The notes beneath the pieces are model-generated. The model saw only the letters and a program-made list of their open reading frames with translations. It searched no databases and was not told where the DNA came from. The translations under genes were made by a program, and so were the position numbers. 64,000 nt of DNA from JAJEBT01 sp965214975 (GTDB taxonomy: Bacteria > Pseudomonadota > Alphaproteobacteria > MPNO01 > UBA830): positions 3,720,001-3,784,000 of the forward strand of contig OZ244055.1 in the NCBI GenBank assembly GCA_965214975.1, read 5' to 3'. Positions within the stretch are counted from its first letter, which is position 1; each line of letters begins with the position of its first letter. Below are positions 1-7,941 of this stretch, one piece after another.

Positions 1-384
1 CTCGTCCTCCGCCCGCCGCTGATGGTGTTCGGTCTGATCCTGGGGCATTTCGCGTTCGTCGCCGCCGTCGCCCTGTTCAACGGCGTGTGGGTGCCGCTGC
101 TGCGCGACACGCGCGCCTCCGACGGCCTCGGCCCGGTGGCGTACCTCGCCTACCTGGCGATCTACACCATGATCGTCTACGCGCTCGTCAACGCGTCGTT
201 CAAGCTCGTCGACATGCTGCCGGCGGCCGTCATGAGGTGGCTCGGCGGCGGCGACGACGGAGGAGGCGACGGCGCCGACCGCGTGAGCGGAATCGCGTCG
301 GCCGGCTTCGGGCGGATGGCGGGCCTCCGCGTCGCCGCCCGCGGCCGCGGCGCCGCCCTTCCCGGGCGCGGAGGCGGCGGATGA
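1..384 (+). CDS. DotA/TraY-like conjugal transfer membrane protein, C-terminal part
   Basis: The reading frame is open from the first base of the window and ends at a TGA that overlaps the next ATG (ATGA), so only the C-terminal part of a longer gene is present. It shows two hydrophobic segments (beginning RPPLMVFGLILGH and YLAIYTMIVYALVNAS), then KLVDMLPAAVMRWLGG and a Gly/Asp/Arg-rich tail. The order 'last membrane helix, then a MLP..VMRW.GG signature' is what I associate with DotA/TraY inner-membrane proteins of IncI/Dot-Icm-like (type IVB) secretion systems. The coupling protein gene directly downstream fits a transfer operon. The family call rests on a short C-terminus and is tentative; that it is a transfer-operon membrane protein is more secure. 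Confidence 0.6.
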   Translation, partial: LVLRPPLMVFGLILGHFAFVAAVALFNGVWVPLLRDTRASDGLGPVAYLAYLAIYTMIVYALVNASFKLVDMLPAAVMRWLGGGDDGGGDGADRVSGIASAGFGRMAGLRVAARGRGAALPGRGGGG

Positions 385-2336
385 CGGCGCGCGCCGCCGC
401 GGCCGCCGCGATCCTCGCCGCCGCCGCGGCGTGGCTCCTGTTCGGCCGCGCCGCCACGCAGCCCGCCGCGGTCCTGCTCGCCTCCGCGCTCGCGGCCTCC
501 TTCGCCGTCCATCTCCTCGCGCCGCGCCGCGGGGCGGTCGCGTTCCAGGCCGGGATCCACGCGGCCGCGCTCCTCGTCGCCGCCGGCACGGTCTGGCGCT
601 GGGCCGTGTCGCCGCTGCTCGCGGACCCCCTCGGCTTCCTGTCGCTGCTCGCCGGCATCGACACCGCCGGCGCGCTGCTGGCGCTGTCGCCGCTCGCGGC
701 GCTCGCCCCGGCCTGGATGCTGCTCGACGCCGCCCGCTCCGCGCGCCTCGACCGCCGCGACCGGCGCCGGCTCTCGCGGTCGGATCTCCACGGCAAGGCG
801 CGGCTCCTCGCGCCGTCGCACCTGCGCGCGCTGTCGCGCCGCCGCGGGATCCTGATCGGCCAGCGCGGCCGCGGCGGCCGGGCCCCTCTGGTCGGATGGA
901 ACCTCGAGGGCGCGGCGCTGACGATCGCGCCGCCCCGGACCGGGAAGGGGGCCCAGATCGCGCTCAACTACCTGTCCCCCGGCGACCGGGGGTGGAACGG
1001 CTCGACGGTGCTGGTCGATCCCCGCGGCGAGACCTACTGCATCGTCGCCCGCCGCCGCCGCATGATGGGCCGCGAGGTCGTGCTCCTCGACCCGTTCGGG
1101 ATCGTCGCCGGCCACGCGGAGGCGTTCGGCGACGATCTCCACCTCCCGGCGACGGCGTCGGCGAGCTACAACCCGCTCGACTGGATCCGCGGCGCCGAGG
1201 GCGACGCCGTCCGCGACATCGACGTCCTCCTCGACGCGCTCCTGACCCCGCCGACCGACGACAGGGGCAACAGCCGGCACTTCTACGAGTCGGCGCGCGC
1301 CATCATCGGCGGCTACATGGCGTGGGTGCGGTTCGGCGACATCGACGACCAGCCGCGCACGCTCGCCACGCTGCACGGGATCCTCTCCGCGCCCCCCGCC
1401 GTCCGCCAGCGGATCGGCGCCCGCATCCGGTCGGGGCCGCGGATCTGCGGCGGCCTGCCGGCGCTCGCCGCCCAGCGGGAGGAGCAGGTGGGCAAGGAGG
1501 AGGGGGGATCGAACTTCACCACGATCGCCAACCAGCTCGCGTTCCTCGTGCATCCGCAGCTCGCCGGCCACGTCGCCCGCTCGACCTTCGACCCCGCCGC
1601 CCTCGCCGCCGGGAACGTCGACCTGTTCGTGGTCGCGCCGGAGGACATGCTCGACACCGCGCGGGCCTGGCTCCGGCTGTGGATCACGATCCCGAACGCC
1701 GTCGCCGCGCGCCGCCCGCTGGAACGGGACATGCTGGTCGTCCTCGACGAGATGCCGCGCCTCGGATACCTCAAGCCGGTCATGGACGCCTGGAACATGG
1801 CGGCCGGCAAGGGCATCCACTTCTGGTGCCACGCGCAGTCCCTCGCGGCGCTCGACGACACCTGGGGCCAGGACAAGCGCCGCAACCTCGTCGAGCTCGC
1901 CGAGGTGTTCCAGATCCTCGGGTTCCCGCGCTCCGGGACGGAGGCGGCGGAGAACCTGGCCAAGGCGATCGGCACCGCGACCTTCGAGAGCCGGTCCGAG
2001 AGCAGCTCCGGCTCGGCGCAGGGCGCCCAGCTCGTGCCGCGGGGATCGACGTCCGAGTCGGAGCAGATCTCGCACGTCCGGGAGCTGCTGGTGACGCCGG
2101 ACCAGCTCATGACCATGTCCCCCGACGAGCAGTACGTCATCGCGGCCGGCAAGGACGTGCCGAGGGACGCGCTGCACCTGAACCACGCCCGCTACTGGCT
2201 CCGCCCCGACGCCCGCCTCCTCGCCGACCCCAACCCCTTCGTGACCCGCAAGGCCGCGGCCTCCGCGACGTCGCGGATCCCGGCGCCGCCGCCGCCGCGG
2301 ACGGTCATCAGCCACCGCCTCGGCCAGCGCAGGTAG
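381..2336 (+). CDS. Type IV coupling protein (VirD4/TraG/TraD-like)
   Basis: This 651-residue ATPase would bring the relaxase-DNA complex to the conjugation channel at the inner membrane. The N-terminal ~115 residues are strongly hydrophobic (several membrane segments). A P-loop lies at residues 184-190 (PPRTGKG), followed by DPRGE (an Asp-Pro-Arg/Lys-Gly-Glu motif typical of VirD4/TraG) and a Walker B-like VVLDEMPRLG, with C-terminal lines typical of TraG such as DTWGQDK and FPRSGTEAAENLA. The ATG at 381 overlaps the stop of the preceding transfer gene, so the two are translationally coupled; longer upstream readings in this frame only overlap that gene. The partner relaxase is probably the MobF protein encoded at 17169-21383. 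Confidence 0.88.
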   Translation: MTARAAAAAAILAAAAAWLLFGRAATQPAAVLLASALAASFAVHLLAPRRGAVAFQAGIHAAALLVAAGTVWRWAVSPLLADPLGFLSLLAGIDTAGALLALSPLAALAPAWMLLDAARSARLDRRDRRRLSRSDLHGKARLLAPSHLRALSRRRGILIGQRGRGGRAPLVGWNLEGAALTIAPPRTGKGAQIALNYLSPGDRGWNGSTVLVDPRGETYCIVARRRRMMGREVVLLDPFGIVAGHAEAFGDDLHLPATASASYNPLDWIRGAEGDAVRDIDVLLDALLTPPTDDRGNSRHFYESARAIIGGYMAWVRFGDIDDQPRTLATLHGILSAPPAVRQRIGARIRSGPRICGGLPALAAQREEQVGKEEGGSNFTTIANQLAFLVHPQLAGHVARSTFDPAALAAGNVDLFVVAPEDMLDTARAWLRLWITIPNAVAARRPLERDMLVVLDEMPRLGYLKPVMDAWNMAAGKGIHFWCHAQSLAALDDTWGQDKRRNLVELAEVFQILGFPRSGTEAAENLAKAIGTATFESRSESSSGSAQGAQLVPRGSTSESEQISHVRELLVTPDQLMTMSPDEQYVIAAGKDVPRDALHLNHARYWLRPDARLLADPNPFVTRKAAASATSRIPAPPPPRTVISHRLGQRR

Positions 2337-2343
2337 GCGTCCC

Positions 2344-3081
2344 GTGACCGAACCGTTTCCGACCGAACCCCCGGACAGCGCGGAGACCCCCGACAGCCCG
2401 CCCGCCAAGCCCACGCCCGACCCGCTGGCGACGCGCCGGCGGGCGCTCCCGCGGCGCGGCCCGCCGCGCCCCTCCGGCGCGCGCCCGGACGCCGCGCGCC
2501 GGCGGGCGGCCGCGCCCGACGCGACGGGCGCCGGCCCCCCGCGGCCCGGCCCGGAGGCATCGGATCCGTCCCCGGGCGCGGAGGCCGCCGCGTCCCCCGG
2601 CCCGGATTCCCCGGATCTCGCCGCCGCCCTCGAGGGGATCGCCGCCGCCATCGACGAGGTCCGGCAGAGGGACGACCGGATCGCCGGGGAGGTGCGGGCC
2701 GCCGCCGGCCAGCTCGCGGAGACCGTGGCCGGGGCGCTCGGCGACGCCGCGCTGCGCAACGCCGCGCCGGAGATCGCCGACCAGCTCCGCGTCCTGATCG
2801 CCGACCTGTCGCGGGAGCGCGACGTCACGCGCCGCCGGGCCGGCCGGATCGCCCGCGCCGTCCCGGCCGCCGCGCTCGCCGCGGCCCTCGTCCTCGGCGC
2901 CGTCGTCCAGCACCGGTTCGCGCCGATCCCGGTTCCGGACCCGACCGCGGGGTGGAGGGACTGGCTGTGGGCGGTCCACGGCGAGAGCCTCAGGGACTGC
3001 ACCCGGGAGGCGATCCGGACCGGGAGGCCCGTGGACTGCGGCGTCGTCGCCCGTCCCCGCGGGCGGGAGCGCGACCGCTGA
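2344..3081 (+). CDS. Proline-rich, single-pass membrane protein of the transfer region
   Basis: I do not recognise a family. The predicted 245-residue protein begins with a GTG seven bases after the coupling-protein stop. Residues 1-90 are Pro/Ala/Arg-rich and probably disordered, residues ~91-160 are helical and charged (likely coiled coil), and one membrane helix lies at ~171-188 (VPAAALAAALVLGAVV) with a short tail after it. Spacing and orientation suggest it is co-transcribed with the coupling protein and acts in transfer or in mobilisation accessory functions. That role is inferred from position only. Confidence 0.55.
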   Translation: MTEPFPTEPPDSAETPDSPPAKPTPDPLATRRRALPRRGPPRPSGARPDAARRRAAAPDATGAGPPRPGPEASDPSPGAEAAASPGPDSPDLAAALEGIAAAIDEVRQRDDRIAGEVRAAAGQLAETVAGALGDAALRNAAPEIADQLRVLIADLSRERDVTRRRAGRIARAVPAAALAAALVLGAVVQHRFAPIPVPDPTAGWRDWLWAVHGESLRDCTREAIRTGRPVDCGVVARPRGRERDR

Positions 3082-3190
3082 CCCCGGGTCTCCGGCGCCG
3101 CCCGCGATCCGTCCGCCGCCCGCCGGACGCGGGCGGCGGCGACGGGCCGCCCGCCGCGGAAGCGGCGCCGCGGTTCGGCGGGGCGGCGAC

Positions 3191-4063
3191 ATGCTGACGC
3201 GAGGGACGTTCCCGGCGTCGCGCATCCCCGTCGCCAACGTGGCGACGGTCCCCCAGCGCAGCCCGCTCCGGTACCCCGGCGGCAAGACGTGGCTGATCCC
3301 GCACGTCCGGGAATGGCTGCGCGAGACGAAACCCGAAATCCTGGTCGAGCCGTTCGCCGGCGGCGCCGTCGTGTCCCTGACCGCGGTCATGGAAGACCTG
3401 GCGCCCCTCGCCGTCATGGTCGAGCTCGACCGCGACGTGGCGGCGTTCTGGCGGTCGGCGCTCGAGAGCGCGGCGACGCTGGGCGAGCGGGTCAGGCGGT
3501 TCGACCCGACGCCCCGGAACCTGGGCAGGCTCGTCCGGAAGGCGCCGCGCACCGTCGAGGAGCACGGCTTCCGCACCCTCGTCCTCAACCGCACCCGCCG
3601 CGGCGGCATTCTCGCCCCCGGCGCGTCCTTCGTCCGCGCCGGCGAGAACGGGAAGGGACTGCGGTCGCGATGGTATCCCGAGACGCTGGCGTCCCGGCTG
3701 GCGGCCATCGACAGGCACGCCGCCCGGATCGCCTTCGCGGAGGGCGACGGCCTGAAGCTCCTCCCGGTCCTCCTGAACGGCTGGGGCCGCCGCGCCGCCG
3801 TGTTCCTGGATCCGCCCTACACGGCCGAGGGCGGGAAGCGCGCCGGCTCGCGGCTCTACCCGCACTCCGGGATGGATCACGCGGCGCTGTTCGGGATCGT
3901 CTCGGAGCACGACTCGAATTTCCTGATGACCTGTGACGCCGCCCCGGAGATCGTCGAGCTGGTGCGGCGGCACGGCTTCCACGCCGTCCGCCTGTCCATG
4001 ACGAACGCCCACCACAACCGGGTCGACGAGCTGGTCGTCACCGCCGAGCCGCTGTTCGCGTGA
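3191..4063 (+). CDS. D12-class (Dam-like) DNA adenine N6-methyltransferase
   Basis: This 290-residue protein has the order of an alpha-group Dam-type methylase. An N-terminal RYPGGK (residues 27-32) binds AdoMet together with EPFAGGA (motif I, 53-59), and the catalytic DPPY is at 207-210, followed by the C-terminal methylase strands. Length is normal for the family (about 270-300). No dedicated endonuclease sits beside it, so it may be an orphan methylase or part of the cluster at 3.2-7.6 kb. Its stop (4061-4063) overlaps a GTG at 4060 that opens one of the alternative reading frames leading into the next gene. Base composition is visibly less GC-rich than the transfer genes, suggesting separate acquisition. 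Confidence 0.88.
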   Translation: MLTRGTFPASRIPVANVATVPQRSPLRYPGGKTWLIPHVREWLRETKPEILVEPFAGGAVVSLTAVMEDLAPLAVMVELDRDVAAFWRSALESAATLGERVRRFDPTPRNLGRLVRKAPRTVEEHGFRTLVLNRTRRGGILAPGASFVRAGENGKGLRSRWYPETLASRLAAIDRHAARIAFAEGDGLKLLPVLLNGWGRRAAVFLDPPYTAEGGKRAGSRLYPHSGMDHAALFGIVSEHDSNFLMTCDAAPEIVELVRRHGFHAVRLSMTNAHHNRVDELVVTAEPLFA

Positions 4064-4109
4064 GCCGCGGCGGAAACGGGCAGCTTGAACGCGGCGGCGG
4101 ATTCGTGCA

Positions 4110-5543
4110 ATGTCCGTCCCGGCTGCAGGGGGCCGGTCTCCCGTCGGCCACTGGGAACAACCTCTCCTCGAAAGCGGAAGTCTGCCAGTGGCCCCCCCCC
4201 AAGCACCCCCCCCCCCAGGAGACAGGATCGGGACGCTCCCGGACAGGCGGGCAACCGGTCCCGGCGAGCCGAACTGGCTCAACCGCACCGTCTGGACCCG
4301 CGACAACCTTGATGTCCTTCGGGGCCTGAACTCCGGCTGCGTCGACCTGATCTACCTCGACCCGCCCTTCAACAGCAACAGGACCTACAGCGCCCCCATC
4401 GGCTCGGAAGCGGCGGGAGCGGCGTTCAAGGACGCCTGGACCTTCGACGACGCGGACCGCGTCTATCTGGCGCTGCTGCGGGATCGCGATCCCGCGACCT
4501 TCGCCGTCATCGACGCCGCCCGCCTCGCGCACGGCAGGGGCATGGCCGCCTATCTCGGCATGATGGCCCAGCGGCTCGTGGAGATGCGCCGCATCCTCAA
4601 GCCGACGGGGAGCGTCTATCTCCACTGCGATCCCACCGCCTCGCACTATCTCAAGATGCTCATGGACAGCGTGTTCGGCGCGGCCCGGCACCGGAACGAG
4701 ATCGTCTGGTGCTACACCGGGCCAGGATCGCCCGGGATGCGGCAATTCAACCGGAAACATGACACGATCCTCTGGTATTCGGTGGGGGAACGGTGGACGT
4801 TCAACCGGGACGCTGTGCGCGTCCTGCATGCCGACGGGGGTCCGCATGCCGGAGGCTTCACGAGCGACACGGTCGATGCCATCGATGCGGAATCGTCCGA
4901 GCGTTACGGCGCAAGAGGGAAAGTCCCGGAGACATGGTGGATCCAGAAAAAGGGCAACGGCCTCGCCATCGCCGCGCGACAGAAGAGGCAATATGTCGGC
5001 TACCCCACGCAAAAGCCGCTGGCCCTTCTGGAACGGATCATCCGCGCTTCCTCGAACGAGGGTGACATCGTTCTCGATCCCTTCTGCGGTTGCGCAACCG
5101 CGTGCGTGGCGGCGGAGAGGCTGCAGCGCCAGTGGATCGGGATCGACATATCCGCGAAAGCCGCCGAACTCGTCACGACGCGCCTGCAGGGCATCCTCGA
5201 CGAGGTTCCTCTCTACAAGACCGGCGATGTCATCCACAGGACCGACCAGCCGGCCCGCACGGATCTCGGCGACATCCCCGGCTACAGAACGCACAAGGAT
5301 CTTCTCTACGGTCGGCAGGAGGGCCTCTGCGGCGGCTGCGGAGAGCGTTTCCCCAAGCGGAACTTCACCGTGGACCATATCGTCCCGAGGAAGCATGGCG
5401 GGACGGACCACCTCGGGAACCTGTGGCTGCTGTGCGGCGCCTGCAACTCCTCGAAGGGAACGCGGTCCCAGGAACAGTTCCTGAAGGAGCGGATGCGCAA
5501 GCGCGCGGCTCTTTTCCCGTGGCTGGTGGAGGCCGCCGCCTGA
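4110..5543 (+). CDS. Beta-class DNA methyltransferase fused to a C-terminal HNH domain
   Basis: The 477-residue product combines a modification enzyme and a nuclease-like domain. The methylase has the catalytic DPPF at residues 84-87 and the AdoMet-binding DPFCGC at ~323-328, i.e. catalytic motif first (beta group, as in type III Mod-like enzymes). The C-terminus carries a zinc-finger HNH module: CGGC at 407-410, VDHIVP with His-423, Asn-437 and CGAC at 442-445. Residues 1-50 are Pro-rich and encoded by a stretch with C9 and C11 tracts. The ATG at 4110 lacks a strong ribosome-binding site; a GTG at 4060 and an ATG at 4085 open the other two frames into the tracts, so the real N-terminus may depend on tract length. 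Confidence 0.85.
   Translation: MSVPAAGGRSPVGHWEQPLLESGSLPVAPPQAPPPPGDRIGTLPDRRATGPGEPNWLNRTVWTRDNLDVLRGLNSGCVDLIYLDPPFNSNRTYSAPIGSEAAGAAFKDAWTFDDADRVYLALLRDRDPATFAVIDAARLAHGRGMAAYLGMMAQRLVEMRRILKPTGSVYLHCDPTASHYLKMLMDSVFGAARHRNEIVWCYTGPGSPGMRQFNRKHDTILWYSVGERWTFNRDAVRVLHADGGPHAGGFTSDTVDAIDAESSERYGARGKVPETWWIQKKGNGLAIAARQKRQYVGYPTQKPLALLERIIRASSNEGDIVLDPFCGCATACVAAERLQRQWIGIDISAKAAELVTTRLQGILDEVPLYKTGDVIHRTDQPARTDLGDIPGYRTHKDLLYGRQEGLCGGCGERFPKRNFTVDHIVPRKHGGTDHLGNLWLLCGACNSSKGTRSQEQFLKERMRKRAALFPWLVEAAA
4146..4216 (+). repeat. Inverted repeat plus C9 and C11 homopolymer tracts inside the methylase-HNH gene
   Basis: Perfect 9-base arms GGCCACTGG (4146-4154) and CCAGTGGCC (4185-4193) could fold into a hairpin. 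The right arm runs directly into C9 (4192-4200), and C11 follows at 4206-4216. Both tracts are inside the reading frame and before the conserved methylase domain. Homopolymers this long are typical slipped-strand mispairing sites. In the sequence given, the frame from ATG 4110 is intact. Confidence 0.65.
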
Positions 5544-5741
5544 CCCCGGCGCCGAGCGTCTCCCGGAAAGGGCCTTCCGCCCCCGCATGAGAACGCCGCT
5601 TCCGAAGAGCGGCATGGAACGGCCCGAACCGGGAAGCCCGCGGACCGCGATGTCGTGCGACTCGCCCCGATTGACGCCGGAAACGGACTGGGGCACGGTT
5701 CCCGATGACAATGTCGACGGTGTCGATGCGGGAGGGTGGCC

Positions 5742-6659
5742 ATGGACGCGCAACTGGAAGCGGTTCTCACGCCCGAGCTGAGGGCGCTGGATCCCAACGC
5801 GCATCAACGCTCGATTCCCGCCCTCGCCAAGGATCCGGCCTCCGTCTCGCGGGCACGCGAACTGCTTGCCCGGGTGGAGACGACTCACGAGGTCGTGCTG
5901 GGCGACGCCAGGGAAGTGCGGTTGCCGTCCTCGTCCGTGCATCTTGTCGTGACTTCCCCGCCCTACTGGACGCTGAAGGAGTATCCCGACAGCGACGGGC
6001 AGATGGGGCGGCTCGGGGACTACGAGGTTTTTCTGGACGGCCTCAGGCGCGTCTGGGAAGGATGCTTCGACGCCCTGGTCCCCGGCGGACGACTGGTCTG
6101 CGTGGTGGGAGACGTCTGCCTCTCCCGCCGCCGCAACGGCGGGCGGCACATGGTGGTGCCGCTGCACGCGTCCATCCAGCTGCAGTGCGGCGACATCGGC
6201 TTCGACAATCTCGCGCCGATCATCTGGTACAAGATCAGCAACATGAAGACCGAGACGGGCGGCAGCGGCTCCTACCTGGGAAAGCCCTTCGAGCCGAACG
6301 GGGTGATCAAGAACGACATCGAGTTTCTGCTCATGCTGCGCAAGCCGGGCGGCTACCGCAGCCCGAGCGCGGCCGCCCGCCTTCTCAGCGTGATATCGGC
6401 GGACGACCATGACCGCTGGTTCCGGCAGGTCTGGAACGACGTTCGAGGCGCCTCGACGAAAAACCATCCCGCCCCTTTCCCGGTGGAGCTGGCGAAGCGC
6501 CTGGTCCGGATGTTCAGTTTCGTCGGCGACACCGTTTTCGACCCGTTCACCGGAACCGCGACGACCCAGGTGGCCGCCCGGCAATGCGGTCGAAACAGCA
6601 TCGGCGTCGAGGTCGAGCCGACGTATCGCGAAATGGCGATCGAACGTCTGGCGCGATGA
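5742..6659 (+). CDS. Beta-class DNA methyltransferase with TSPPY motif (N4-cytosine or N6-adenine)
   Basis: This 305-residue methylase has the catalytic motif TSPPY at residues 71-75 and, near the C-terminus, the AdoMet-binding DPFTGTATT followed by NSIGVEVE. That motif order places it in the beta group. TSPPY is more common in N4-cytosine enzymes but does not exclude N6-adenine. The ATG at 5742 is chosen over an in-frame GTG six bases upstream because GGAGGG (5731-5736) is well placed for it. The stop overlaps the ATG of the next gene (ATGA), a coupling usual for a methylase and its cognate nuclease. Confidence 0.87.
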   Translation: MDAQLEAVLTPELRALDPNAHQRSIPALAKDPASVSRARELLARVETTHEVVLGDAREVRLPSSSVHLVVTSPPYWTLKEYPDSDGQMGRLGDYEVFLDGLRRVWEGCFDALVPGGRLVCVVGDVCLSRRRNGGRHMVVPLHASIQLQCGDIGFDNLAPIIWYKISNMKTETGGSGSYLGKPFEPNGVIKNDIEFLLMLRKPGGYRSPSAAARLLSVISADDHDRWFRQVWNDVRGASTKNHPAPFPVELAKRLVRMFSFVGDTVFDPFTGTATTQVAARQCGRNSIGVEVEPTYREMAIERLAR

Positions 6660-7261
6660 TCTCGCTGCAGGAGGCCGTCGACGACCTGTACCGGATTGCC
6701 GTCGTCGAGGGGAAACGACAGTCGCCCAACCGGCTCGCGATGCTGGCGGAGATGTGCGTCCAGCAGCTCGACGAACGCGGCGTCTCCGGCGCCGCAAGGG
6801 AACTCCCGGTGCCGGGAATCGGGCGCTCCAAGGCGTGGGACGTGGGATGGCCTCCCGACGGGAAGGCGCGGCTCGGCATCAGCCTGAAATCGATTCTGCA
6901 CAACGTCCCCGGAACCGTTCCGAATCGCGTGGACGAGCTGACGGGCGAGATGGCGAATGTCCAGTTGCTGTCGCCGGAGATCGTGACGGGGTACGTCATG
7001 GTCTTCGACACGACCGGGAGCGGCCTTCGCCGGGACGGAACCCGGTGGGTGGATTTCTTCCGCGACGCGCTGAACCGCCTGTCCGGCCGCGACGCGCCCG
7101 CGTGGGCGGCCGGAATGGTGGAAGCGTCGGCCATCGTGGAGGTCGATTTCGCCGAAGGGCCGCGCATCGCGGCCGGGCCCGACATGACGGCCTTCTTCGA
7201 TCGTCTCGCCTCGCGCGTGCGGGACAGGAATCCGGACCGCTTTCCCGGAGGGCCGCTATGA
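6656..7261 (+). CDS. Putative restriction endonuclease coupled to the TSPPY methylase
   Basis: The 201-residue product starts at the ATG overlapping the methylase stop. I do not recognise a named enzyme. A PD-(D/E)XK-like core is suggested by Asp-62 (KAWDVGW) followed by GISLKS at residues 74-79: an acidic residue, a strand, and S-x-K where E-x-K is usual. The stretch VPNRVDELTGEMANVQ after it is predicted helical. Size, coupling and position make a type II endonuclease or restriction-associated protein the best reading. The missing acidic residue before the lysine leaves catalytic activity uncertain. Confidence 0.62.
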   Translation: MISLQEAVDDLYRIAVVEGKRQSPNRLAMLAEMCVQQLDERGVSGAARELPVPGIGRSKAWDVGWPPDGKARLGISLKSILHNVPGTVPNRVDELTGEMANVQLLSPEIVTGYVMVFDTTGSGLRRDGTRWVDFFRDALNRLSGRDAPAWAAGMVEASAIVEVDFAEGPRIAAGPDMTAFFDRLASRVRDRNPDRFPGGPL

Positions 7262-7295
7262 CGTCCGTCGCCGAAGCCGGGAAACGGCGAGCGAC

Positions 7296-7646
7296 ATGAT
7301 CGAGGCAAGGGCGTTCCAGACGAGGGCGCGCACGGTCGATCATCTGGGGCGCGAGCAGATCGCCGACTGCCCCACCGCCATTTCCGAACTGTGGAAGAAC
7401 GCGTTCGACGCCTACGCGCGCAACGTCGAGCTCAACATCCATGACGCGGTGAAGGCGGCAACCTGGCGGAGCGACTTCGGCACGGTCCAGGTCGTGACAG
7501 CCGCCGTGCTCGGCGGAGTGTACGCCCTGCGAAACCTGGTCGATGCGCAGGAGCGGGGACTCACGCTGTTCTGGGTTCACGACCTCGCGGCCATGATCGA
7601 CTGGATGCGGAGCGCCGATCCCGCCGCCGGCTCCCCGACCGGATAG
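7296..7646 (+). pseudogene. Truncated GHKL (HSP90/MutL/MORC-like) ATPase joined to an unrelated tail
   Basis: The first ~50 codons read as the N-terminus of a GHKL ATPase of the type found beside DNA methylases, with an N-box-like segment ELWKNAFDAYA at residues 31-41 (Glu-31, Asn-35, Asp-38). The DxGxG loop and everything else that should follow are absent. From residue ~51 the frame continues into an unrelated sequence (FWVHDLAAMIDWMRS near its end) and stops after 116 codons. The simplest reading is an internal deletion that fused the start of an ATPase gene to the end of another gene. A complete gene of the same ATPase superfamily is present at 13688-15724. Confidence 0.6.
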
Positions 7647-7941
7647 TTCCGCCCTCCGTTCCGGTCGAAGGATGGAGGAACCCGATGAGCCGGGCTTTCA
7701 GGTCTTCAAGCGGTACTGTTTCGGCTTCGCCAGGCGCGCCCGCCGCCGGGGAGCTGTCGCAGGCAGACGTTTCAGGTCCGCAAGCGGACCTGACGGCGAT
7801 CCGCCGCTGGCCGGGATCGAGACCCCGGCTTTCGTCCCGAGCGCGCAACCATTCCCCATGTTCCGGAGCCGCCTCGCGTCAGGGGACCGTCGTCTGCGGT
7901 CTCCCCGCCCGGCACCGCCGCGGCCTGCCGCCGACCGGCAG
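7647..7941. other. Intergenic region between convergent genes, with a perfect palindrome
   Basis: No gene is supported here. The only clear structure is a perfect inverted repeat at 7773-7792 (CAGGTCCGC-AA-GCGGACCTG), preceded by a similar half-site near 7701 (CAGGTCTTCAAGCGG). It lacks a T-run, so it is not a standard intrinsic terminator. A bidirectional termination hairpin or a protein-binding site is possible. Confidence 0.45.

Noticed and set aside
177..3002. 941-codon minus-strand frame opposite the coupling protein
   Set aside because: It is a GC-driven shadow of the plus-strand transfer genes; low-complexity Arg/Gly-rich translation with no motif.
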